A DNA stretch of 64,000 nucleotides from Diadema setosum (GCA_033980235.1 CM067075.1:24809061-24873060); one strand, 5' to 3'. Counted from the stretch's first letter, positions 44,218 to 56,645 are shown. A program made the numbers and translations. The notes: generated by a model from the letters alone, not told the origin.

Positions 44218-46973
44218 TATGTTTTTATGTCTTTGCCAAGTTTACGAGACACTATACCTTTCAAAATGAAAATTACATCGCAATTTATCAAAGCTTTGCA
44301 TCTCACGGCAGGGTTTTAGTGAAACTAATTAATTTCTCTGACAGCTAGAGCCTGGCTTTGGTGACACGGGCAATGCTGTTTTTTTATTTTAGGCTAAGTG
44401 CCTCTGCAAAGCAACAGTGGCACGTCACTTCAAATTAGTGGATAGAAGGCTCACCTCTCCATAAAGCAATCTGGGCCGACATGGATACTGAACACTTGCT
44501 CACGCCCTGTTACAACCAAACTGCCATGGTGGGGCGTATCTCATTTTCCCCTCTCCGTTTTCCTTTTCTCAATAAACAGCTGTCTGTGTATATGTATGCG
44601 GGCACACATACACCCCATAAATCATTAATGGAATCGTAAAGGACCTTTCGTGTGGAAGACACTCCCAGAAAGCAGTGTGATGATATTTCATTTCAATGGC
44701 ATTCAGATGCAGATTGTGTCCTCTTATGAGGAAAAACACACAAAAGATGTTTGCTTTCCAAAGGGTTTGCACCATGGAGTCTACACACCACACAAATGAT
44801 ACACAGCATCTAAAGATACAATAAAACTGGCTGACATTACTGCTCAAAGGCTGAATGAGAAAACAATATAGAGAGTATTAACTCGACTCGCAAAATCAAA
44901 GAGCAAAACTACATAAATTATCTTGACATTATGCTAAAGGCCAAGATTGTAAAAAACATGTACATGGGACTAGCACAATTAGTTTGTGGCTGTAGATGAG
45001 AGGTAAAAATCAACGATATGATCTACTCTTCTGATCATTTTACTCTTCTCTAAAAAACTGTTCTGTACTTTCTGCACACAACATTTTTTTTAAAACTTCT
45101 TTAACACATTCATATAACAGCCTAGTTTTAGGATGATTGTCTTTTCTGATATGGCCAGGCACCTATCAGACTTCAAAGGGGGCTCCCAGCTTGTTTTCAA
45201 AGAATACAAGGCTAATACAAGTTGCCTCGTTACCTTTAAAAATCAAACATAATCCCGTTTTAACATTTGATGGCTTTTTATTTGGCCCCGTCTGGCCTCT
45301 CGGGTCTGCGGGCGGGATCAAGAGATGGGCTCGTAGATTGCTGGCCCTAGTCCAATCTCAAGCTATGTGACTAATGATAGCAATGCTGGCATGGAACATA
45401 CATGTACCATGCCAAGATTGTCTAGAGCTATGACAAGCGTTTCCGTGCTTCAGCAACTCACATCCATGTACCACGCTGCATGTTTGTAAAAGTGACTACA
45501 TAGCTAGCAGGTATATCGGTTTGGGACAAAATCAGTGCATTTCGAAATGCAAGGATGACAATTTTTTTCTCCTTTTTTTTTTGGGGGGGGGGCGGGGGCA
45601 TTGTCCCATCTGTTTGGAATTGAGCAACTGTCATGAGTTGTGTGTGTGTGTGTGTACAACAGAAAAAAATAATGCCTCCGGCACTCTTCCCACGGAAGCA
45701 TAAAAAAACTCCCTCATGACATATACTGAAACTTACAAATGAGAAAGACTAGATGTGCTATCAGGATTCATCTAAACTTCACCACGCTATTATGTAAGAT
45801 GGTCATATTTGCACTAACAGCGTGACTTTCAAACAATATTTCTCTATCTGGGAAACACTCGGAACACACAGCAAAAAACTACTGATTTACAATCTACTAA
45901 TCTCAGTCAATATTTCATACTTTGAAAACTAATAATTGAAAAAAAATAAGATGCTGACAACTACAATAGTAACGTTATGCACTGGATATACAGCAGCATA
46001 CAGACACGCACATTATACACTCACAACTGAACCAATCAACAATAACAGTGTATATCTTATTTGACAAATGTAAACATGTTCTCTTATTGTGCTAATAAAG
46101 ACATGAGGCAACTATTTTGCAAGCAGTTTAGGGATATATGTAAACAGTTTCATTTTAACTGAGTAGAAAATTTGACTTCTAACCAATGCTTTTAATTACT
46201 TTTATTTTTGAAATAAACTTGTAAAAAAAAAGACCAAAAATTAAAATTTTGATGGGGAATTGGGAGGGGAAAAGAAATATAGATGGAAAACAGACTGTGA
46301 TGTGCAACAGACAGTAACGAGGAATCATTCCTTGACCTTTCCTGTAAGTGATATCGAGTTTGATATATTGCCATCGCAATGCATTCTGTGTATAACAGCA
46401 CTACCCTCATCTATCTCCATCGACCCCTCCCCCCTTCCGATGTCACAAATAAATCTTCCAGAAAATGAAGTGTCCAACAAGTGTTCTCATCAAGATGAAG
46501 TGGTTGTCCTCCAGGGAGCAGGAGACCCCAGATGACAGTGCTGCATCGCCACGACGACATTTGTTTCACTGGGCAAGATGATGCGGACGAAGTCACCAAT
46601 TAATCAGGTACACATCTGACATTTGGTGGCATTTCTAGCCGAGAAAGCGCTGAGCGAGCTAATCTCAGCACCTTCGATAAATGTCTCGATTGTCTACTAG
46701 ATGCTAGATTTCTTACAATGCATGAACACACATATTCACAAACTCAACAAGTCTTCCGAGGCTTCTGGGAATCGAATGCATCACGCATGACCCAACCACG
46801 AACCACTAAGCATCTCTCAAAGCATCAACTTCAACTCTGGCTTGATCAAGAGAGAGCGAATAATTTTATGAGAACATTGAAAGCTTTTAACAGACAGTGC
46901 GTAGAAGTTCTTGCAGCAGTGATATAAAAGGCACTTGGATTTGCTTCATAGTCTTGAGAGGCACCTGTCTCTC
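44218..46973. other. No gene recognised; a few GC-richer islands
   Basis: Islands around 44370-44530, 45280-45370 and 46440-46600 are less AT-rich and look unlike the repeats; they may be conserved non-coding elements. An ATG-started 69-codon frame at 46718-46927 (QLQLWLDQERANNFMRTLKA) has no supporting context. A (T)n(G)n tract lies at 45570-45598. Confidence 0.3.
45671..45697. repeat. Fragment of the GGCGGAGGCATA hairpin repeat
   Basis: AATGCCTCCGGCACTCTTCC then CACGGAAGCATA is a diverged terminus of the element at 50938-52420. Confidence 0.5.
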
Positions 46974-48075
46974 TTTAAAAAGGCACTATTGACCTGTACC
47001 TTTGGGAGCAGTGATTTAAAAACTGTTTGAGATATCACATTTCATGCTTATGAGTAGGTCAGTTGTATCACAAAACATCCTACCATTTACAAAAAATTGC
47101 AATAAAGCCTAAAATATGTGACCCGCTACAACAAAAAGGTCCTAAAGTCTCGCACGGTCGAAGCCGTGAAAATCGAGTTTGAAGTCAGAGCATCATAATT
47201 GGTCAAAACTTACAATTTTCTGATTTTGACATATTATTGGAGTCTGACATGTCTTCTATCATCTGTCGAAATTTTGAAGCAAAATGATGAAAGGAAAGAC
47301 CAAAAAAATAGCGTTTTTCTGGGCCATGTTTTTGGCGTTGCAACCAAGCAGAAACCGGTTCGAAAATTTGGATTGAGCGCCACAGATAGGCTCCGCCCCT
47401 AACAACGACCGGAGTGATCTCATTGGTCAGTTTGCTGCTTGCCGCTAACCGAAGCGTGAAGCTCGCACACTGCCAAGTCGACTGGTGCGTGCGGGCGGGG
47501 TGCGCTATGCCCAGCTGCTTCTCCTGGCATTCTGGTCACTGATTGGTCGGTGAGGAGACCGCCGACGCTGTGCTTGAATGAGCATTTCGGGGGTTGCTAG
47601 GGTTTACCTTCTATTGTCCGGAGGTGAAAATTGACTAGCGTGACCCTTGATCGCGATTGCGTCGCAAGGAAAACTTTTAGGGCGCTTTTCTCGAAACAGT
47701 GATTTCCCATACGTCTCGACATGCTCTCTTTTAAACATCGATATCTCCGCAGCCGATTATTTTCATAAGATGTGTTAATTTAAAGCAGAAAGATTAGGGA
47801 ATTTTGTCATGCAATTTTCAAATAATCGACCTCACCCGACTTTAGGATCATTTTGTTGTAGCGGGTCACATATAAGAAGATATCACTTTCTTTCTCTCAA
47901 TAAACCAGAACTGTATATGGTTTAGTCTAGAAACATTTTCATTATACTTATTGTTCACATTTTGTACATTTAACAATACTTACCATTGATTATACTGATT
48001 TAAATTTTTACATCATTTGTTTCTATCCCCGATTCACGTATTTCGAAGCACTAAAGCTGGTAAATAATACCTTTA
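46974..48075 (+). mobile_element. Family D MITE, interrupted copy
   Basis: TTAAAAAGGCACTATTGACC opens and GGTAAATAATACCTTTAA closes. GTCAGTTGTATCACAAAACA and AAGAAGATATCACTTTC match 12011-12375. The match is broken exactly at 47117-47870 by element Q. Confidence 0.75.
47117..47870. mobile_element. Element Q, TGTGACCCGCTACAAC ends, nested in family D
   Basis: The left end TGTGACCCGCTACAACAAAA and the right end TTTTGTTGTAGCGGGTCACA are inverted, extending about 33 bp inward. TA lies on each side. Comparison with the uninterrupted D copy shows a clean TA target duplication. The interior is GC-richer and CpG-containing but has no long ORF. It is probably a Tc1/mariner-type MITE of 754 bp. Confidence 0.8.
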
Positions 48076-49429
48076 ACCCTCTGTGTGCCGTGTTTATTTC
48101 CTGTCCATAGGTTTGTGTGTGAAATTTGTGCACATTTGATTCATTAGCACAGAAAACAGTAACCCTTACTGTGTTCTGTTTGCTGATTGGTGCACACGCT
48201 GAAGTGCTTTCTCAGTCGATTCAGTCAAATCAGATGCCTGGAAACTGACTTAATGAAGAAATTACCTAATCCCCCTAATTCCCCTAATCCCCAATGCGTC
48301 ACCATGGCCTTCCCCTTGGACTGAGGCAAAGTGGTACACTTAGATTGGGCTTGCTATCAACTTTTTTTAAAAGAAGAAAGTCAAGTTTGGATGGACTGGA
48401 GAGTGCTGACGAAAAAGTTTGGCAAGTTACAGATAGGACCTAGGCAGATAGAGAGTTATATGTGACTCGCCTCCTTGTTACCCCAAAAGAGTTACAAATA
48501 CCAAGGAGGTGAGAGTCTCACCTCACTGCAAATACCAAACTGTAGAATGAAGTAATTTGCATTATAAATAAAATTATCTCAGTTTAAAAGGAACTGAAGC
48601 TGATAACTTTTAGTTTCACCTACTCTCTGAATTTTCAGAAAGTCTCTACATGTTTTGAGAGACAAGACTTGATTTTTTTTTTTCCTCAAACACATTGCTA
48701 TGTTTTTTTTCTAATGTAACTACATGTATTGTATTTGGATGTCTTACTCTCATCCCTTCAACTCTTTGTTGCATCAAGCAGGCTTTCTCTAAACTGTATT
48801 TTACAACAAGTCAGGTGCCCTACTGTTTTTGTGGTGGATTGCTCTGCAGAAAGTGTCAGAAATATATCATAGATAAATAATTCTAAAGCTGTTATGTTGG
48901 GGAAAAGTAGAAAAGTTGAGAGACTTTTCAATGACAGGTAATCTCTTATTTTCTTTCTGTGGCAGTGTGTATTTTTCAGGTTAGAAAATGGTTGCCCAGC
49001 GACGCAAGTTGTTTGATCCAGCAAATGGACGTGGAGGAGATTGAAGTGCACTGCCTCTATTCTTGAAAATTGTTGTCAATGTCTTTTACACATGTGGCCC
49101 TGATTGCTAGTATTTATAGTAAATGTAGATTCACAAAATACTTGGCTGTGACACAAGTAGTCTGGAATAGTGACAGGGGTGCCTATTGAAAGGTAGGCAC
49201 AGTTAGCAGTTGCTCAGAGCTCTTGTACTTTTGATGATTTTCATTTCTTCCCAGTGAGAGAATAAAGGGGGGGGGGGGAGCTGTATGGAGCTGTTGGGAA
49301 CAAAACTAGCAAAATGTACTTCATAATACACTTTACATTCTACACACACACCTACACACCCCACATCCCACATTATACACATACAGGTACATAAAACATA
49401 CAGAGGGAAACTTGGTGCCAAATAGAATA
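48076..49429. other. No gene recognised; one hairpin
   Basis: A stem GACTCGCCTCCTTG with CAAGGAGGTGAGAGTC encloses about 30 bases at 48474-48516. A G-run lies at 49266-49279. Open frames are short and lack domains. Confidence 0.35.
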
Positions 49430-49810
49430 CAGTTGAACCTCTCGTATCTGGACAAGTCGGGACCGGGGCTCATCCGGATAAGGGATTTGGCCGGATACAG
49501 GAGACTCAATGCTTTATACATGTACATATACATACACATGTATGTAGCCCATTGTAGTACCACATGTAGTAATGTGTATACTGCAACCTTTTCATTGTTA
49601 CACTCAGTAACAGACCCCAAAATAGAGGTGTATGTTAATGTTGGAAGTAATATGTAATTCATGTGTGTTTGTGTAGGAGTTCTCAAGGAGTTGAGAATCC
49701 CCCTTTCCTCCCGTAATTATTTTAAAAAATAAAAAAAAATCACGGCGAGATTGCGTCCGTATAATAGAGAGATCCGGATAAAGGGAGGCCAGATAAGAGA
49801 GGTTCAACTG
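49430..49810. mobile_element. Tigger/pogo-type MITE
   Basis: The ends CAGTTGAACCTCTCGTATCT and TAAGAGAGGTTCAACTG match the pogo/Tigger terminal consensus, followed by CCGGATAAGGG and ATCCGGATAAAGGG in inverted order. TA duplications lie at 49428-49429 and 49811-49812. It is 381 bp, without a transposase. The superfamily assignment rests on the well-known terminal sequence. Confidence 0.85.
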
Positions 49811-50420
49811 TATTCAGACCCCTCTTAAAGGGCAGCAGCGCTTATCAATCTGAGCCACATCTTAGTCTAGATCCGAGGTTGTTAAATCTTTTCTTTGTCC
49901 TAAACCTTCGCTCCACCAATTTCCTCAGATATGAATTATATGGAAATAGAGATGAAAAAATATTACTTTTGACACATTCAGTAGATAGAGAACAATAAGC
50001 CCATGTCTTACTTGCTGTGTATGTTCTTTCAGGCTAAAGATTCTCACAATAAATGCGATGCAGTCTGGCAATAAGGCTAGGCACCTCTTGAAACCTGTGC
50101 TGTTGGTGCCAACATGCTGACTGACGCGACAAGGCCCTAGGAATGGGCGAGGTACATGGCTTGGCTTGGGACGCGTGGGTAGGTGGGATGATATATGAAA
50201 TGCCATTAACCCAGAGCATGTAATCTACACTGAGATACAGACATCAAACAGCTGTCAAGACGTACTAGCAAGATACAGCTTCCTTCTGGGCATACAATGT
50301 CTTCATATCTCAGGAAGATTGTCTCAATCAAAAAGAGCCAATGGGGATGTCGGATAATGTGTGTAAATCTATAGCACCGAGTAGGATACTCTTTTGCTCA
50401 TCTCTCACTATATAGGCCTA

Positions 50421-50449
50421 TACATACATATATACATGTGTACAAATAA

Positions 50450-50490
<41 letters not shown>
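50421..50490. repeat. (TA)n/(CATA)n microsatellite
   Basis: TA-rich repeat that served as the insertion site of element P. Matching TA/CATA repeats resume at 52668-52715. Confidence 0.85.
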
Positions 50491-50494
<4 letters not shown>

Positions 50495-51560
50495 ACCCTG
50501 CACCTCAAAACAAACAAAAAGTCGCCAGACATGAATTTTTAGTTAAGACCATATTCTGAAAGAGCAGACTTTAAGCTTTAAAATGATGTATAACTCAAAT
50601 AAAATGGACTCTCCTAACCTATCTAAATATTGGAAAGAAAGCACAAACTCAGGAAAAGTGTGAACTGAGAAAAGAGGCTCTGAAGTAGAGTGTCTATTCA
50701 ATCGCTTAATCTTTACCAAACCATGCTGGCTGTGTGATGAATGGGACAAAAAACAGAAAGTAAACCACCAGAGTAACAACAATGAAGGGATTATCAGATT
50801 AAACTGAAATTAAGCATGCCTCATTAACACATTCTGTCTATAATTACTGCCAACTTTCAAAGCAGTAGCACTATCCTTTCAAAAGTTATTGGAGTTGAAA
50901 GTGAAGAGTGTGGACAAGGTTTTTCAGAAATGAACTAGAAATGCCGCTTTGGCGACTGGTATGCCTCCGCCATAATACATGATTTTCCCAATAGGTCTAG
51001 ATAGTACATGTGGACAATGTGTGACTACATTTTCACAAAATTGGCAAAATATTGAAATAACAAATTTCTCACAAATGTGTTGAATGTTCACCTTCCTTGA
51101 CCTAGGTTTAATTGGATGAATAGGAGAGCATGTATCTAGGGATTTAAGGACTTTAACTTGACTTTGACCCATTCATACATTTAGGCATTGAGTAATTTTC
51201 AAGGTACAGGTGTGGAGAATTGGTGTGAATTTCTGAATTGAATAGTAAATTGTTACCATTTTCATCTGGCCCTTGACCCTAAAATTCATAAGATAATCAC
51301 TTTCAGGTAGAACATGCATAATATGTACTAAGTTTCAAGATAACTTCAGCCACTTCCGAGATATGGAGGAAAAAGTTAGTTCAGCACTTTCACTTGATCT
51401 TTGACCTTTTGACCTTTGAGGCAAAAAAAAGAAGAAAAAAACACTTTCCAGAGAATTTCTATTAGGTTACACATGCATACACCAAGTGCAAAAAAAAATA
51501 TAACCCTGCTGGCATTGCATAAATATGAGGGAAATAGTAAAATTTTGAAGTGTTGCACTT

Positions 51561-52190
51561 GACCTTTGACCCCTGACCTTTGACCCCATGAACCCTACAT
51601 TCTCTAGATACAATCAATTCCAGTCAGTACATGTATATACTATGTTCCATGAAGATACCTTGAACAATTTTCCAAGGTACGGAGAAAAAAAAGAAGTTTT
51701 AATATTTTTACTTGACCTTTTGACCTTTGACCTTTGACCTCAGGACCTAAACTTTCACCAGAGAATCTTCATTGGGTAATACATGTATACACTACGTTTC
51801 AAGAAAATATCTTCAGGCATTCAATAGATTTGGTGGAAATAGTGATATTTTATGTATTTGACCCCGACCTTTTGACCTTTGACCTTTGACCTCATGACCC
51901 AAACCTTCACCAGAGAATCTTAATTGGGTAATACATGTATACACTAAGTTTCAAGAAAATATCTTCAGGCATTCAATAGATATGGTGGAAATAGTGAAAT
52001 TTTATGTATTTGACCCTGACCTTTTGACCTTTGACCTTTGACCTCATGACCCAAACTTTCACCAGAGAATCTTAATTGGGTAATACATGTATACACTACG
52101 TTTCAAGAAAATATCTTCAGGCATTCAATAGATATGGTGGAAATAGTGAAATTTTATGTATTTGACCTTGACCTTTTGACCTTTGACCTT
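51561..52190 (+). repeat. 152-bp tandem repeat with TGACCTTTGACCTTTGACCT
   Basis: The GACCTTTTGACC anchor falls at 51714, 51866, 52018 and 52170, an exact 152-base period; the previous anchor is 153 bases earlier. Units also share CACCAGAGAATCTTMATTGG and ATACATGTATACACTA. Each unit carries two overlapping DR1-type nuclear-receptor half-site pairs (AGGTCAAAGGTCA on the minus strand). More diverged units extend upstream to about 51140. Confidence 0.85.
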
Positions 52191-52308
52191 GAGCATGTGC
52201 ACCCAAAAGTTGATAGGCACAACTTCACCCCCTAATACACATACATGCCAAGTTTCATTAGGATACCTCAACAGGTTTTGATAGTTACCTTGTCCACAAA
52301 ATTCATTA

Positions 52309-52374
52309 CGGACGGACGGAAGGACGGACGGAAGGACGGACGGACGGACAGACGGACGGACGGACGGACGGACA
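52309..52374 (+). repeat. (GGAC)n tetranucleotide tract
   Basis: GGAC repeats with three AAGGAC or ACAGAC interruptions, adjoining the terminal hairpin of the nested repeat. Confidence 0.9.
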
Positions 52375-52669
52375 ACCCGAAAACATAATGCCTCCGGCAC
52401 CACTTCGTGGCGGAGGCATAAAAAGGGATTCTAAAGACAACCTAATCACGCTATTCTACCAAAAATGTTCGAGATAAACTGCTAAAAAAATACACTTTCC
52501 TGCCCGTTTTATGATACCAAATTTTAGCATAATGTAAAAGAAGACCCGCTCTTTCAGAAAATATGAAAAAGTCAAGTTCGGCTAGGTTGACCCATTTCAC
52601 TTATTTTCAGTCCTCACGCAAAATCAGTGTGTGCGACTTTACGTTCGTTTTGAGGTGCACGGTCACATA

Positions 52670-54561
52670 TATATACATATATAAATATATACACACACAC
52701 ACATATATAAATATACTCGCACATTATATCACACATGTTGTTTATCAACATTTCTAAACCCAACAGACGACTACACCCCACCCCCAAAGTCAAGGGACTA
52801 TTACTGTTCCACCTGATACCTTTTCTTGACAACCATGAGATGTCAGAACTGTTTTCAAACATTGTGTTAGACTTTGGAGTTACAGAACACACACCAAGAC
52901 GGTACAATCCATGTTTCATTACACCGTCTGCGGTACGGTACGTCAACATCGTGGCACTGAATTAAACTCCAATTACCTTGCTTCAGAGTCCCAACATCAT
53001 TACTCTCGCCCTCACCTACCCACCCCTGTTGCTTTAATTCGTCCCCCACCCCCTCCATTTCTAAACCTTTATGCTGCCTCGCTGACAAATACTCCCACTG
53101 ATTGGCAATTGGCTGATTTCAGGTCACCAATTCTAGGCACTGGAAGCTTTTCAAGTGAAGAATATTGGGAGAGAGAGAGAGAGAGAGACAAACACACAAA
53201 ACAGAATGAAGAACCATCTCTCCATGGAAGAGAGAATAAATGAAAGTGAGATGCGTGATGTATATCAAACCTCATTCTAACCATGACATCAAAAAAGAAA
53301 GAAAGAAAAAAAAAAAAGGAACCTGAATGAGAATGTCTCGCCACATCGCATGACATCTAAATTCTAATGCTCTATTGTGATTACACAGAACGGCACGGCG
53401 CAATATCACACTTTTTTCCCCTTCACACTATTTTCCCCCCTTCAGATGGAAGGTATACCAGCCTTGCAGGTGGGGCAGCACCCATTTCCATGGCAACAGG
53501 GAGAAATTTACATCATGCAAAGGAGGAAGGCGTAGGAAGAACAAATGCCAGGGGATGAGGAATCTCCTCCCAATCCACTGATCAGATATCATGCTGTATT
53601 CTAAAATTGATTAACACAAACAGACAATCTATAATCCTCTTTATCTCTTATCTTTTACATCTCTACTTCCATATCTGTGATAGATATGCAGTTTGTGGTC
53701 CCTGGATTTTCATCTGTTATTTTGCAAATCAAGAAGTCCCGAAGGCTTTGAACAAATTGAGAATAATTCATTGTAGGCTACAAGGGACAAAAATTGAATT
53801 GCATTTAATTTTATCCTTTTGAATGACTGCAATGCATTTTGGACAGGGCTTGCAGAATTGAGAAAGAAAATTTAATGCATAAATGCAGAATCTTCTCTTC
53901 ATCTATCATACAATAATTAATTGAAATATATATGATGCAAGTATACATGAAATGAATGAAATTTCTTGATGCAAACACAGAATACAATAATTGTATAATA
54001 AATGCACCATATAAGATACAAAGCCATCTAAAATTGCAGTTAAAGGAAAAACATTGGTTAGGATTGCTAAAGACCCAGTAGTGTGGGATACCATGGAGTA
54101 AGAAGGCTGGCTTGGTTAGGATGTACTCAGGGATCCCCATAATGAATTGTGTATATCTTCATTGTTGATCTCTGTGTAAGTACACACACAGTCGAAAAAT
54201 CAGGACTGGAGAAAACCGTTACCGCTGACCATCCACGTCAATGCATATATCTGCTGACCAGTGCTATTTGTGGTTTTCAAATGTACCTTGGTGGGCAGTG
54301 AATGAATCAAGCCATCCATGAACCTCCATATTACTAGGTCTATAAATATTGATGGAGTGATGAATAAAACTCACAGCTTTGTCAACTGATTTGAAACTTA
54401 TGTAAGAAATAAACATTCCTAATGAGGAGAAAAAATGTATCCCTTTCCCATGAAATTCAAGCTAAAATATGAAATCAAGTTTCTAATGAAATGTCTTATC
54501 TTTTTAAAGTAAATTTCAGTTGGTAATAAAAGCTTTAGTTACACATTAAAAGACTCCCAAA
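52670..54561. other. No gene recognised
   Basis: Contains an (AG)n run at 53169-53188 and A-rich tracts near 53300. The minus- and plus-strand open frames here run through low-complexity sequence and lack domains. Confidence 0.4.
53484..53497. promoter_or_regulatory. RFX X-box-like site
   Basis: ATTTCCATGGCAAC, with a perfect right half. Confidence 0.3.
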
Positions 54562-54872
54562 TCGTCGCCGGTCACACGAACCGACGAATCCCTCAGGTTT
54601 GCGTAAGAATGACAATTCGCGAAAAACGCGTTTGAATCGTCGAATCGCCTGATTGTTTAACACACGCGTCTATGGGGAAAACAAATAATTTTCACAAATG
54701 GAATTACATACTTCTACAAAAGTGATAACTACGTAAAAATTACACTGAATTACACACTGAGAATTTCAGAATATGTAGTATGGAATGTCTACTATCGAAA
54801 TGATTGAAAATCTCAAAATCGAAAATTTGACCCAAAATCAAGTGATTCGTCGGTTCGTGTGACCGGCGACGA
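54562..54872. mobile_element. MITE with perfect 29-bp CpG-rich inverted ends
   Basis: TCGTCGCCGGTCACACGAAC then CGACGAATC at the left is exactly reverse-complemented at the right end. The element is 311 bp and AT-rich inside. The flanking bases do not show a clear target duplication. Intact CpGs in both ends suggest a recent or selectively maintained insertion. Confidence 0.75.
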
Positions 54873-56530
54873 AATGATACATTCTAAATGATTCCCAGGA
54901 ATGCTTCAAATCATGCTTTACATCTGATATATCAAGTGCATAAATGGGGGGAAAAAAAAGATGTTCCTGTGTCAATAATTTTTTGATGAAATGAAACCAA
55001 TGCCCAGTTTTGCTGATACTCCTTCTCACACAAAATTAGCTGTTTCAGAAAATATATTTTGCAGTGCGATGCAAGAACCATTGAAGCTTTTGTGTGAACA
55101 CAGCTGCTATCTCTCATGATAATGCATCATGATACAAAAGTTGCTCATCTTGATATTTTCTTTTTTTTTTTAATCCTCATAATTTGTCTTGCATAGTGTA
55201 TGCGGTGTGCCGCCCATAAAAAAACAAACAAACAAGTTTTTTAATCTCATAATGCAACTCATCGAACAAGGTATGTACGCTATAGGGTGTCCAGGATCAT
55301 ACTCTGGTCATTGTTTAGGCATCTCCGGTCTGGACATTCCCTGAACTTTACTGGCAGCCAAATGATTTGTTGGGTTGTTTGTTTGGGGTTTTTTTTTTTT
55401 TTGTCTATGCTGCATGTGAACGGTGGTAAATACGAGATCGATATTCGCATCACGATGTGAAACCCGATAACGACTACATGTGAATGCGGCGATTGTTAAT
55501 CTCACCACTTATTGAGAGGAATGCTTTGTTTATCTGTAAACACAAATCTCCGTTGAAACCATGGTAACTGTTGACGGCTGTTGACAAGTGGTACGGGACA
55601 TTACAAAAGATAAGCTGTACATGACGTGCTTGCCGTCATGGAAACCTAAATAACTTGATCTCCTGCCCCATCCCACCCCCATTTTAACTAGCAGTATATA
55701 GATCCATCACTATTTCTTATAAGTGCTGTCATTTTTAACCGCCACAAGGCAACTACAAGCAGTCATAGTAGTCTTTATCTGAAATGAAAAATCAATACCA
55801 ATCAATAAAGTCTTAAATGTGTCCAATTTCTCCTCCACAAGTACCTCAATATTTTTTTTTTTCCAGAGATAGTTGCTGATACATGACATCTGTAAAGGCA
55901 GCATTCTTTATAGCTTTTTCAAGACACCAAGTGGATTTCACATCATAAGGCTTTAAGGAAGTCCAAGGTATTGACTCTTGATTTCAACAAAACCATGAAT
56001 CTATTGTAAAGCTAGCATGAAGTCAGAATACATACACCTTACAGAAGTCAGCACTTGCTAAAACAAAATTTTGCTTCCAACACTTAAAAACACTGAAAGT
56101 ACTGTACTGATGATCCAGCAAATCCGTGCTTTGTCTTTTTTTTTTCTTTTTCTTTTGGAAGGGGAGGGGGGTGGGGGTTCTAACCATAGTTCTGGCAATT
56201 CATTTCCAAAGCAGTAATACGGTTGTAAAGCACTGTCTAAAATTGTGGTGGCTAATCCTTAGAAATGTAATGATCACACTTTGCTAACAGAGTTGGAAAC
56301 TGAAATCAAAATAGGTGAAGGAACACTCAAATCAAAGCATGCAATAGTTTACCAGAGCATAAGAATATTTGTAAAACTTATGCCATAATTTTTCAGATAA
56401 TTGGTTCATTCTGATGTTTAAAAAAAAAAAATGCATATCAATGGTAAATCTGGGTCAAAAACAGATTTTTTTTTTTCTTTTCCAAGCAATGCAGCATTTT
56501 TACCTTTACTTCAGCCATAGTTTTTCACAG
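54873..56530. other. No gene recognised; CpG-richer island at 55400-55640
   Basis: The 55400-55640 part has many CpGs (ACGAGATCGATATTCGCATC) and an X-box-like site and may be regulatory. The rest is AT-rich with T- and G-runs near 56137-56178. Confidence 0.3.
55555..55568. promoter_or_regulatory. RFX X-box-like site
   Basis: GAAACCATGGTAAC, preceded by GTT, in the CpG-richer island. Confidence 0.35.
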
Positions 56531-56644
56531 CTTCAGTTTTTACATGAAAGCAATAGCAATGGGAGTCATGTAGAACTGTGCGTCCCAGATTTGACAGATT
56601 GGAAACACTGCGAAATAGTGCCTTCAGGCTTTCAAATTTTTTGA
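56531..56644 (+). CDS. Candidate 3'-terminal exon, unknown product
   Basis: A pyrimidine-rich CCATAGTTTTTCACAG acceptor is followed by 37 codons and TGA. The peptide, LQFLHESNSNGSHVELCVPD then LTDWKHCEIVPSGFQIF, has a balanced composition with two cysteines and two acidic/aromatic clusters. It is unlike the AT-driven frames elsewhere. Phase in is 0. No AATAAA was noted close downstream, and no partner exon was found. Confidence 0.25.
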   Translation, partial: LQFLHESNSNGSHVELCVPDLTDWKHCEIVPSGFQIF

Positions 56645-56645
56645 G

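Larger units (their letters stand above)
50938..52420. mobile_element. Nested repeat with TATGCCTCCGCC ends, DR1 array and GGAC tract
   Basis: The left end has TATGCCTCCGCCATAATAC and the right end has a hairpin GCCTCCGGCAC...GTGGCGGAGGCATA. Between them are an older, diverged series and then four regular 152-bp units rich in TGACCTTTGACC, followed by a (GGAC)n tract. Termini of the same repeat occur alone at 18595-18636 and 45671-45697. It has no coding capacity. The class is not known to me. Confidence 0.65.
50491..52667. mobile_element. Element P, TGTGACCCTGCACCTC ends, host of a nested repeat
   Basis: The left end TGTGACCCTGCACCTCAAAA and the right end TTTTGAGGTGCACGGTCACA are inverted for about 34 bp. 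TCTGAAAGAGC and GCTCTTTCAGA form further subterminal inverted repeats. TA borders lie in a TA microsatellite. Without the nested repeat at 50938-52420 the element would be about 690 bp. It shares TGTGACCC with element Q, suggesting a common mobilising enzyme. Confidence 0.75.

Noticed and set aside
46718..46927. Small ORF MHEHTYSQTQQVFRGF...
   Set aside because: ATG-started and protein-like to the eye, but 69 codons is within chance here. No acceptor, donor or domain supports it.
13832..52190. CRISPR-like or satellite arrays
   Set aside because: The repeats are either two-unit duplications or head-to-tail units without unique spacers, in a clearly eukaryotic context.
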